Source: CAILAD01 sp964397085 (GTDB lineage Bacteria; Patescibacteriota; Saccharimonadia; CAILAD01; BJGX01). From it: a stretch of DNA of 10,223 nucleotides. The stretch lies in the NCBI GenBank assembly GCA_964397085.1, contig CAYNHH010000029.1, forward strand, positions 1-10,223, read 5' to 3'. This document shows positions 1-5,614 of the stretch, one piece after another. The first letter of the stretch is position 1. Every line of letters starts with the position of its first letter. The notes beneath the pieces were generated by a model. It was given only the letters and a program-made list of their open reading frames with translations, was not told where the DNA came from and did not search any database. Position numbers and translations under genes: made by a program.

Positions 1-10
1 TTTGAGAAAT

Positions 11-42
11 AACAGCGCTTATTGTAACATAATCATGCTGTT
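11..42 (-). terminator. Possible weak terminator after the FAD oxidoreductase/membrane protein unit
   Basis: The arms AACAGC (11-16) and GCTGTT (37-42) are inverted repeats separated by a 20-nt loop, just past the stop codon of the 105-residue membrane protein on the minus strand. The minus-strand transcript continues with a short U-containing stretch (ATTTCTC). The stem is only 6 bp and the loop is long, so this is a weak candidate placed mainly by position. Confidence 0.25.
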
Positions 43-49
43 TTGAGTA

Positions 50-367
50 CTACTTTAGTAACCAGTATATGTATACAAGTAATGACCCTACTGCAAAGCC
101 AAACGGAATGAATATATAACGATTTATTACAAAATAAATATCTTTTGGTTCATTCCATATATTCTGCTTTTTCTTAGGGATTTTTTTGTAATACTTCTTA
201 TAATTATCCCAAATTCCTTGAGCCGAAATAAATCCCCATACTGAGTAGATGAGTAATAAAATTCCAACACCAAGTATACCTATGTTGTTGCCATACAATG
301 CAAGCAGTACAGAACCAATAAGTAATATAACGAGTGTAGCCTTAGCAAGTTTTTTATTGATAGACAT
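50..367 (-). CDS. Small three-helix integral membrane protein, function unknown
   Basis: I do not recognise this 105-residue protein. It has a short basic N-terminus (MSINKKLAKA), two adjacent hydrophobic segments at about 10-27 and 29-48, a strongly basic and aromatic loop at about 55-72 (KKYYKKIPKKK), and a third hydrophobic segment at about 86-103. This predicts three membrane helices with the charged loop in the cytoplasm. The start is ATG at 367 and the stop is TAG at 50. It begins 5 bp after the stop of the FAD oxidoreductase on the same strand, so the two are almost certainly co-transcribed. I see no Shine-Dalgarno sequence in the preceding 20 nt, so translation may depend on coupling to the upstream gene. 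A role as partner or membrane anchor for the oxidoreductase is only a guess from position. Confidence 0.75.
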   Translation of the reverse strand: MSINKKLAKATLVILLIGSVLLALYGNNIGILGVGILLLIYSVWGFISAQGIWDNYKKYYKKIPKKKQNIWNEPKDIYFVINRYIFIPFGFAVGSLLVYIYWLLK

Positions 368-372
368 GATGA

Positions 373-2007
373 TTAGTGGTTGTAGGTAGATGGAAGATGC
401 TCGTACAGTTGATCCATAGAGTATTCTTTACGCATCTTAACCATAGCATCTTCTTTTGAGACCCCTAATTTTACCCCTGGATTGAGAATATGCAGAGGAT
501 CAAACATAGTCTTTATCTCTTCAAAAAGTGAATATATTTTCGCACCAAACATTTCTTTTAGGTAAGGTCCACGCATAATACCGTCGTTATGTTCTGCAGT
601 AGTACTACCGTGGTATTTGATCACCATTTTGTAGTAATCATCTGTCAGCTCAAAAATCTTCGCTCTATCACGCATATTGCTGAGGTCAAGAAATGGTTGC
701 ATATGCATATTGCCGTTACCCGCGTGACCCCAGGTAGCAATTTTGATGCCGTATTTCTTAAACAAACCGTATGCGCTATCAAGGTATTCTGTGAGATTTT
801 CAACAGGCACCACGCCATCTTCAATGATTGGTAAGGCCTTTTTGGCACCCGGCTGAGTCCAGATTACTGCTGCAGCTCCCCGGCGAATGCGCCACAACTC
901 AGTCTGCTCATTTAGAGTATCGGCAGTACGCACTATTTTGGTAAATTCTGAGAGTATCTTATGAGCTTTTTTAGCTTTTTTGTTACGATCTTTTGGTTTA
1001 TGATCATCAAACTCAACAAGCAAGATTAGTTGTGGTAAATCTTCTATGTCTATACCGTGTAACATTTCTGGCTTATTCTCACGCATAAAATCTAGCGTGT
1101 GGTAATCCACCATCTCAACAGCACTTGGGTCAAGTGGAAGTATTTTCCGTACTGCATCCTCGGCTTTTTTAAGGTCATCAAAATGCCCCACTAGTAGGTT
1201 GGTCTGGGGATTGTATGGTGCTGTGTGAAAGGTAATTTCGGTAACAATTCCGAGTGTACCCTGCGACCCGATAATAAGTTGACTTAGATCAAATGAGCCG
1301 TCACTGCCTCGCACATCCCACAGGTCATAGCCAGCTGAGTTCTTGCTAACGGTAAGCTTAGAGTTGTGAAGCGTTTCTTTGTGATCCATCAGCAATTTAT
1401 CTACTTCACGATACAGATGGCCTTCAAAGTCAGCTTGGGATTTTTTCTTTTTAAGTTCTTTTTTATTTAGACGGCCTGTGACAATTACGTCGCCATTACT
1501 CAATACAACCTTTAGACTCTTCACCCAATTGCGCGTAGCTCCGTATTTAATTGTTTTTTCTCCAGCTGCATTGTTCGCTACAGCTCCACCAACAGTACAA
1601 AAGTCTATACTTGCCGGATAAGGTGGTAAAAAGCGCCAATGGCTTTGTAGTATTCCTTGCAGGTGGGAGTAAATCATACCTGGCTCGACAGTAACTGTGG
1701 TAGTAGTGATATCCTTTAGGCCCTTCATATGGGCTGGAAACACCAACACGGCGCCATCTCCGAGAGCGCCACCACCTTGGTCGGTACCCTTTCCTCGCGC
1801 TGTAATTGCCACCTTGGTTCCTTCTTGGGTTTTCCAATTTAAGTATTTTACGGTATTTACTACATCAGTCTCATTGCGGGGATAAATAATAATCTGTGGT
1901 TTGACCTTAAAAATACTTCCGTCAGTAGAAAAGAAGTCTCTAGCTTGTTCTGAAGTAGTTACTTCACCACTAAGTTGGCTAGATAGGTCATGAATGAGGG
2001 GTTTCAT
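373..2007 (-). CDS. FAD-linked oxidoreductase, GlcD / D-lactate dehydrogenase type
   Basis: This 544-residue protein has the two-domain architecture of the GlcD/DLD/D-2-hydroxyglutarate dehydrogenase family (FAD_binding_4 then FAD-oxidase_C). The FAD-binding half spans about 30-260 and shows the family glycine-rich loops RGKGTDQGGG (71-80), VGGAVANNAAGE (139-150), the YGATRNWV stretch (155-162) and IIGSQGTLGIVTEI (245-258). The C-terminal half carries WGHAGNGNMHMQPF (426-439) and TTAEHNDG (469-476), the places where relatives bind the metal and hydroxyacid substrate. The usual AEHGDG is AEHNDG here. Family members oxidise D-2-hydroxyacids such as D-lactate or glycolate, passing electrons to quinone or another acceptor. 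The substrate cannot be assigned. There is no signal peptide or CxxC Fe-S domain. Start ATG at 2007, stop TAA at 373. The start lies 6 nt after a -10-like box and lacks a Shine-Dalgarno sequence. A three-helix membrane protein follows 5 bp downstream. Confidence 0.9.
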   Translation of the reverse strand: MKPLIHDLSSQLSGEVTTSEQARDFFSTDGSIFKVKPQIIIYPRNETDVVNTVKYLNWKTQEGTKVAITARGKGTDQGGGALGDGAVLVFPAHMKGLKDITTTTVTVEPGMIYSHLQGILQSHWRFLPPYPASIDFCTVGGAVANNAAGEKTIKYGATRNWVKSLKVVLSNGDVIVTGRLNKKELKKKKSQADFEGHLYREVDKLLMDHKETLHNSKLTVSKNSAGYDLWDVRGSDGSFDLSQLIIGSQGTLGIVTEITFHTAPYNPQTNLLVGHFDDLKKAEDAVRKILPLDPSAVEMVDYHTLDFMRENKPEMLHGIDIEDLPQLILLVEFDDHKPKDRNKKAKKAHKILSEFTKIVRTADTLNEQTELWRIRRGAAAVIWTQPGAKKALPIIEDGVVPVENLTEYLDSAYGLFKKYGIKIATWGHAGNGNMHMQPFLDLSNMRDRAKIFELTDDYYKMVIKYHGSTTAEHNDGIMRGPYLKEMFGAKIYSLFEEIKTMFDPLHILNPGVKLGVSKEDAMVKMRKEYSMDQLYEHLPSTYNH

Positions 2008-2013
2008 CTATAT

Positions 2014-2043
2014 AGCATAACAATTTTGAGGGTACTATGTAAA
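2014..2043 (-). promoter_or_regulatory. Promoter of the FAD oxidoreductase unit, predicted leaderless
   Basis: On the minus strand TTTACA (2038-2043, 5/6 to the sigma70 -35) is followed by an 18-nt spacer and TATGCT (2014-2019, 4/6 to -10). The start codon comes exactly 6 nt after the -10, so a normal initiation distance puts +1 on or next to the A of ATG. No Shine-Dalgarno sequence fits between. The -10 is imperfect, so the call rests on the combination of elements. Confidence 0.5.
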
Positions 2044-2091
2044 GTAGACTTGACCAAAACACTTGATGATAGTAAGGTAACAATAAGCAGT

Positions 2092-2958
2092 ATGACAAAG
2101 AAAAAAACACGTACAAGTAAAAAGTCTCTCAAAAGTATCCCGCAAAATCGGCTCTTGGCTGGAGTACTCATCCTCGCCTTTGTTCTTGTTGGCGTTATTA
2201 TTATCTATAATACTTTTGCTGGTGGTGTCACGGTATTTAAAGATAATCCAGATTATTGGAGAGATAGAATTGGTTTTTGTGAATCTGGAGGAAGATATGA
2301 CCGAATAGGGCCTAGTGGACATACGGGCAAGTACCAATACGACGTAGGAACCTGGAAAGGCGCGGTTGGACCAGAACTTGCCGCACAATATCCACAAGCC
2401 TATCTTGCACCGGGAGACGTACAAGAGATGGCTTTCAATAATACATTTGCCCGTCGTGGTACCCAGCCATGGAATGCCAGTTACCACTGCTGGATAAAAG
2501 GCGCAAATGTTCCGGCAGCTGCAGAAGACCAAGTAGGGTCAGTAGTAGCAATTACAATTGCAACACCGCCAACTCCACCAGCTAGACCTTTTGGCGTAAC
2601 TTCAGGAAGCTATAATGTAGTCATAAATGGTCGTGTAACACTCAATGACGTAGCACTTGCAAACGTAACTATTGCTACTTGTAGCGCAGACAGGATCGTC
2701 ACTACAGACGGCGAGGGTAGATATTCATTCGCTGTACCTGTTGGCCAAACTTTCTGCTTACGTCCAACCGGGGGAATACCGGCGGGTGCCACACTGACTC
2801 GCACCGCGAATAATGCCGAGCACTCTACTAGTCTGACCTTTGAAAACCAAATAGCGGGAGTAAATTGTTATAAACAATTCTGGTGTTTTTTGACCCCTAG
2901 CTATACATGGGATAGAAGCAGAGATGCAGGATATAATTTCTTTTATACAAAACCCTAG
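2092..2958 (+). CDS. Membrane-anchored Rpf-like lytic transglycosylase with C-terminal beta-sandwich-like domain
   Basis: I start this 288-residue protein at ATG 2092. The reading frame is open to 1990, but the extra 34 residues would overlap the divergent gene's start and precede the typical basic leader MTKKKTRTSKK. A basic N-terminus is followed by one hydrophobic segment (21-40) with no lipobox, so it is an anchor or uncleaved signal. Residues about 54-135 match the resuscitation-promoting-factor/transglycosylase-like fold: WRDRIGFCESGGRYDRIG with the presumed catalytic Glu64 in CESGG, GKYQYDVGTW (79-88), and HCW (132-134). C63 and C133 correspond to the disulfide of Rpf domains. A Pro/Ala-rich linker (about 141-170) leads to a domain at about 175-255 (GRVTLNDVALANVTI, DGEGRYSFAVPVGQTFCL) resembling carboxypeptidase-regulatory/SdrD-B-like folds, then a Cys/aromatic tail (C259, C265). 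The role is cleavage of peptidoglycan outside the membrane. A weak AAGG lies 14 nt upstream of the start, so initiation is not well defined. Stop TAG at 2956. Confidence 0.82.
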   Translation: MTKKKTRTSKKSLKSIPQNRLLAGVLILAFVLVGVIIIYNTFAGGVTVFKDNPDYWRDRIGFCESGGRYDRIGPSGHTGKYQYDVGTWKGAVGPELAAQYPQAYLAPGDVQEMAFNNTFARRGTQPWNASYHCWIKGANVPAAAEDQVGSVVAITIATPPTPPARPFGVTSGSYNVVINGRVTLNDVALANVTIATCSADRIVTTDGEGRYSFAVPVGQTFCLRPTGGIPAGATLTRTANNAEHSTSLTFENQIAGVNCYKQFWCFLTPSYTWDRSRDAGYNFFYTKP

Positions 2959-2980
2959 CACCCGATCAATATAATTTCTT

Positions 2981-2998
2981 TGGTGCGGATGAGAGGAC
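2981..2998 (-). repeat. Second copy of the tRNA-Leu 3' end (att-like direct repeat)
   Basis: The 18 bases here match the 3' terminus of the tRNA-Leu gene at 3106-3123 (CCA, discriminator, acceptor strand and part of the T stem) with one difference (T for C at 2990), in the same orientation and 125 bp away. The bases beyond do not continue the match and no complementary GCGGATG acceptor 5' strand exists, so this is not a second tRNA gene. Direct repeats of a tRNA 3' end are the usual mark of site-specific integration, but no integrase is visible and only 107 bp lie between the copies. Confidence 0.55.
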
Positions 2999-3067
2999 AG
3001 CGCCTGAATTTCGCCAATGTGGCGAAGTCAGACTAACCTTTATGTTTCAAGTCCACCATTCTAGACA

Positions 3068-3107
3068 CAGTAACTAACATCCTAGAGTACTAGGGTGTTA
3101 GTTACTG
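3068..3107. repeat. 40-nt near-perfect inverted repeat abutting the tRNA CCA end
   Basis: Two 18-nt arms (3068-3085 and 3090-3107) pair with 17 Watson-Crick pairs and one internal T-G, around the 4-nt loop AGTA. The outer 12 bp (CAGTAACTAACA with TGTTAGTTACTG) are perfect. The inner core is CCTAG/CTAGG. On the minus strand the stem starts inside the CCA of tRNA-Leu. No T-run follows on either strand, so it is not a canonical intrinsic terminator. It sits between the converging transglycosylase and tRNA genes, so it may still stop or stabilise transcripts, or help set the tRNA 3' end. Confidence 0.75.
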
Positions 3108-3192
3108 GTGCGGACGAGAGGACTTGAACCTCCAAGGGGTTGCCCCCACTAGCTTCTGAAGCTAGCGTGTCTACCAATTTCACCACATCCGC
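3106..3192 (-). tRNA. tRNA-Leu(CAG)
   Basis: The minus strand folds as a class II tRNA of 87 nt including an encoded CCA. The acceptor GCGGATG pairs with CGTCCGC (one T-G). The D stem is GTG/CAC with AAATTGGTAGA as loop. The anticodon stem CTAGC/GCTAG encloses loop TTCAGAA, giving anticodon CAG, which reads leucine CUG. A long variable arm (GGGG-GCAA-CCCC) and T arm GGAGG-TTCAAGT-CCTCT follow. The long variable arm fits leucine. A promoter lies 22 nt upstream, and the gene follows the peptide-binding protein operon. The 3' CCA runs straight into a 40-nt hairpin, and a partial copy of its 3' end lies at 2981. Confidence 0.95.
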
Positions 3193-3214
3193 TTAATTCA
3201 TTTAAGTAGTAATC

Positions 3215-3244
3215 ATTCTACTACAGGCAGGTAATATATCTCAA
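3215..3244 (-). promoter_or_regulatory. Promoter of tRNA-Leu
   Basis: On the minus strand TTGAGA (3239-3244, 5/6 to -35) is separated by 18 nt from TAGAAT (3215-3220, 5/6 to -10). The predicted +1 is about 16 nt before the mature tRNA 5' end at 3192, a normal leader for RNase P. The element lies in the gap after the binding-protein gene, which shows no clear terminator of its own. Confidence 0.6.
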
Positions 3245-3250
3245 GGCAAT

Positions 3251-4993
3251 CTATTCGTGCTGACTAGCCTTGGTTGCTTCACGAGTCTGCACATACCATT
3301 TCTGAATATCTAAGAACCTATCGCTTGGTTCTACAAGTTTGTTTGCACTCAAACCACCTACGGCTTTATTCTGGGCATAGTTGTAAAAAGGCGTGTAGAG
3401 TATTATCGCAGGTACATCTTTTGCCCAGAGTTGTAAAAATGCTGAGTATCGACTATTTTTATATGCGGCATCTTTTGCAGTTCGGCCCGTCTCCAAGAAC
3501 TTATCAGCTTCAGTGTTGGCATACTGGCTCAGATTTGATCCCGGATCAGCAGCTTGGGAAGAATGCCAGTAGGAATATACATCAGAGTCAATACCAAGAC
3601 TTTGACCATATAACAAAACGTCGTAATTTCTAGGACGTATGAAGTTCTGTTGTAGCTCATCGAGTGACACTGCTGTTACATCTGAATTTACTCCTACGCT
3701 TGCCCACATCTGTTTTACAGAATCTGCTATTTCTTCATAGACTGAGCCTCTCACGGTTACTATTCTTAAGCGTGTATTCTTTAGTTGTTCTGGATTAATT
3801 TGAGCAATCAGCTCTTTAGCTTTTTGCTCATTAAAGTCATAGCGAGGTACTGTACTATCAAATCCTGAATAACCAGCTAGGATTGGGTAGCTTATTTTTG
3901 TTCCACGTCCATCGAGCTCGTCAGTAATGATGCTACTCTTATCTGTCGCAAGCGCTAGAGCCTGTCTTAATCGCACATCGCTCACGGCTGGTGCACGTAG
4001 GTTGAAAAATAGTGCACCATAGGCAGGTAAGTTGAGATTATGTATTGTCAAATCATCAATCTGCTTTGCTTGTTTTGCAATTTCTGGCTTGGTTATTACA
4101 AAACCATTAACTTGTTTTTTTAGGTAGCCATCCAGAAAATCATTACTATTTGAATATTGAACAAACCTAATTTGCTCTATTAGTGGAGTGCCGGCAAAAT
4201 AATCTTGGTATCTATCAAGTACCAGTTCATCCTGACCATCTTTTATCTCGCGAAGCATAAATGGCCCGCTGCCAACCGGCCGCTGATTAAACTCATAGGT
4301 TTTTAACAGTGAGGGTTTAACCTTATCAAGTAAATGTTTGGGCAATATTCCAACAGTCGTATTGAACAAAAATGAAGCATAGCTATTGGGTAAGTTCAAC
4401 TGAATAGTTGATGGGTCAAGTACTTCATATTTTACGCCGCTCCAGTTTCCTGAAAGTGGGCTGCGCGTATCCGGATTTTGAATTCTATTAATTGTGAATG
4501 CAACGTCCTCGGCAGTCAGTTTTGTGCCATCCTGCCATTTGACACCTTTTTGGAGGTGGAATAAGTATGTCTTTTTATCAGCGCTTACCTCCCAGCTAGT
4601 TGCAATGTCGCCAACTATTTTTCTATCGCTTCCAACTTTGGTTAGACCGCTAAACACTACAGCCGACACATCTGTTGTTGCTGAGTTGTCAGGAAATATT
4701 GGATTTACCCCTTTGACCGTTCCTGCCAGTGCCTCTGTATAGGTACCGCCACTCGCGGGTGCCTGTGTGAGGTACCGTGCATTTATTGCGTTATTCTGTT
4801 GCCAAAAACCTAATAAACTGATGGTTACAACTAGTACCCAGGCAACAAAAACCCAACGGGATACCCCAAGTTTTTGCCAACCGCCATAGATATGACGTTC
4901 TGAGTAATTGAGCAGCCACATTCTCCATATATGAATACTCCGGCGTAGACGACGGCTATTTCTATTGAGTTGAAATTGAAAGTAAGAAGCCAT
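3251..4993 (-). CDS. Peptide-type ABC transporter substrate-binding protein, N-terminally membrane-anchored
   Basis: This 580-residue protein is a family 5 solute-binding protein (SBP_bac_5, DppA/OppA/NikA type). The signature region is clear: VGDIATSWEVSADKKTYLF (127-145), then HLQKGVKWQDGTKLTAEDVA (146-165), with SGLTKVG just before. The family binds oligopeptides or similar solutes outside the membrane for an ABC importer, and the ligand here is unknown. The N-terminus is odd: about 45 basic, aromatic residues (NRNSRRLRRS) precede a single hydrophobic helix at about 46-63, with no lipobox cysteine, so the domain is tethered by a transmembrane helix with a cytoplasmic tail. Start ATG 4993 follows the secG stop by 9 bp. 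AGGGG lies 4 nt before the ATG and overlaps that gap. Stop TAG at 3251. It is the last gene of the holin-like/secG operon. No permease or ATPase gene is in the window. Confidence 0.9.
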   Translation of the reverse strand: MASYFQFQLNRNSRRLRRSIHIWRMWLLNYSERHIYGGWQKLGVSRWVFVAWVLVVTISLLGFWQQNNAINARYLTQAPASGGTYTEALAGTVKGVNPIFPDNSATTDVSAVVFSGLTKVGSDRKIVGDIATSWEVSADKKTYLFHLQKGVKWQDGTKLTAEDVAFTINRIQNPDTRSPLSGNWSGVKYEVLDPSTIQLNLPNSYASFLFNTTVGILPKHLLDKVKPSLLKTYEFNQRPVGSGPFMLREIKDGQDELVLDRYQDYFAGTPLIEQIRFVQYSNSNDFLDGYLKKQVNGFVITKPEIAKQAKQIDDLTIHNLNLPAYGALFFNLRAPAVSDVRLRQALALATDKSSIITDELDGRGTKISYPILAGYSGFDSTVPRYDFNEQKAKELIAQINPEQLKNTRLRIVTVRGSVYEEIADSVKQMWASVGVNSDVTAVSLDELQQNFIRPRNYDVLLYGQSLGIDSDVYSYWHSSQAADPGSNLSQYANTEADKFLETGRTAKDAAYKNSRYSAFLQLWAKDVPAIILYTPFYNYAQNKAVGGLSANKLVEPSDRFLDIQKWYVQTREATKASQHE

Positions 4994-5002
4994 TTACCCC
5001 TA

Positions 5003-5218
5003 TCACACAAGTAGTAAGCCTATAAGGCAAGACACAAATATTACCGCAAGTACAATTGTTGCAATAAATAGTGCCTGTTCAGCTCCTCGCTTGGTGCGAT
5101 AAAAGCTCGATTCGCCACCAAATGCAGAGCCCAGACCACTACCTTGATTTTGTAAGAGTACCGAAATTATAAGCATGACGCTCGAAATAACGGTCACAAT
5201 TGATAAGATGTTTTTCAT
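5003..5218 (-). CDS. secG: Preprotein translocase subunit SecG
   Basis: This 71-residue protein has the SecG layout: a hydrophobic helix at about 5-22, the conserved loop QNQGSGLGSAFGGES (23-37), a short polar stretch (FYRTKRGAEQ) and a second helix at about 50-70. SecG joins SecYE and helps SecA-driven export. The length is normal for the family. Its ATG overlaps the stop of the upstream holin-like gene as ATGA, and a strong Shine-Dalgarno AAGGAG (5227-5232) sits 8 nt before the start inside that gene, so translation is probably coupled. It ends in TGA, evidence that TGA is a stop here. The peptide-binding protein, itself an export substrate, follows 9 bp later. Confidence 0.93.
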   Translation of the reverse strand: MKNILSIVTVISSVMLIISVLLQNQGSGLGSAFGGESSFYRTKRGAEQALFIATIVLAVIFVSCLIGLLLV

Positions 5219-5574
5219 GAAGTTTTCTCCTTGAGAATCAATAATTCAAATATATAATTTACTAGCCAGACAATAATTACTGCTCCAACTGCAGCTTGCC
5301 ATGAGTGAAGCTGGAAGGCCGGATAAAGTAGGCTGGTTATCCAAAGCATCAGCGCATTAACTACTAGAGTAAAAAACCCAAGTGTTAATTCTATTGCTGG
5401 TAAGCTAAGAATAATAATGAAGGGCCGAACAAGTGCGTTCACTAGCCCAAATATCAAACTAGCAATAAGTAAGACTATCAGGCGATCGCCATAATCTACA
5501 CTAGTAAATATCCATGCTGCCGCAAATAAACCAATGACATTCGCTAGCCAGCTCCAAAAAAATCTTTGTAACAC
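5215..5574 (-). CDS. Four-TM holin-like membrane protein (Phage_holin_4_2 / YvlD type)
   Basis: The 119 residues form four hydrophobic segments at about 6-24, 30-50, 54-78 and 90-112. The pattern SLIFGLVNALVRPFIIILSL (39-58), then GFFTLVVNALMLW (66-78), is typical of the small family annotated as mycobacterial four-TM phage holin superfamily IV and including YvlD. Despite the name, these are mostly chromosomal membrane proteins of unknown role, and nothing here points to a phage. The start is GTG at 5574, chosen because it lies 6 nt after an extended -10 (TGGTAAAAT) and gives the family-length N-terminus. No Shine-Dalgarno is evident. It is first in an operon with secG and the peptide-binding protein, and its TGA stop overlaps the secG start. 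Confidence 0.82.
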   Translation of the reverse strand: MLQRFFWSWLANVIGLFAAAWIFTSVDYGDRLIVLLIASLIFGLVNALVRPFIIILSLPAIELTLGFFTLVVNALMLWITSLLYPAFQLHSWQAAVGAVIIVWLVNYIFELLILKEKTS

Positions 5575-5580
5575 TCGCCT

Positions 5581-5589
5581 ATTTTACCA
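5581..5589 (-). promoter_or_regulatory. Extended -10 promoter of the holin-like/secG/binding-protein operon, predicted leaderless
   Basis: On the minus strand TGGTAAAAT has the TGn extension and TAAAAT (5581-5586, 5/6 to -10), in the 40-bp gap after uvrC. The -35 position (TTTTCT) is poor, as extended -10 promoters allow. The GTG start codon follows after exactly 6 nt, so the predicted +1 coincides with it. Confidence 0.5.
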
Positions 5590-5614
5590 GAAAACAACGA
5601 ATAAGAAAAGATGG

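Noticed and set aside
1990..2091. Longer N-terminus for the Rpf-like protein starting at 1990
   Set aside because: The 34 extra residues lie over the divergent gene's start and promoter, have no Shine-Dalgarno, and precede a normal basic leader plus TM helix beginning at ATG 2092.
3012..3028. Hairpin TTCGCC-AATGT-GGCGAA as terminator of the Rpf-like gene
   Set aside because: The 6-bp stem is real but no T-run follows on either strand, so I do not call it a terminator.
2981..3070. A second tRNA gene next to tRNA-Leu
   Set aside because: Only the 3' terminal 18 bases match. There is no GCGGATG partner strand, no anticodon arm and no T loop in the right place on either strand.
5003..5217. TGA recoded as glycine (code 25)
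   Set aside because: secG and the holin-like gene both end at TGA at the expected family length, one in an ATGA overlap with the next start.
5215..5574. Prophage signal from the holin-like gene
   Set aside because: The family is mostly chromosomal and there are no phage genes nearby. It is in an operon with secG.
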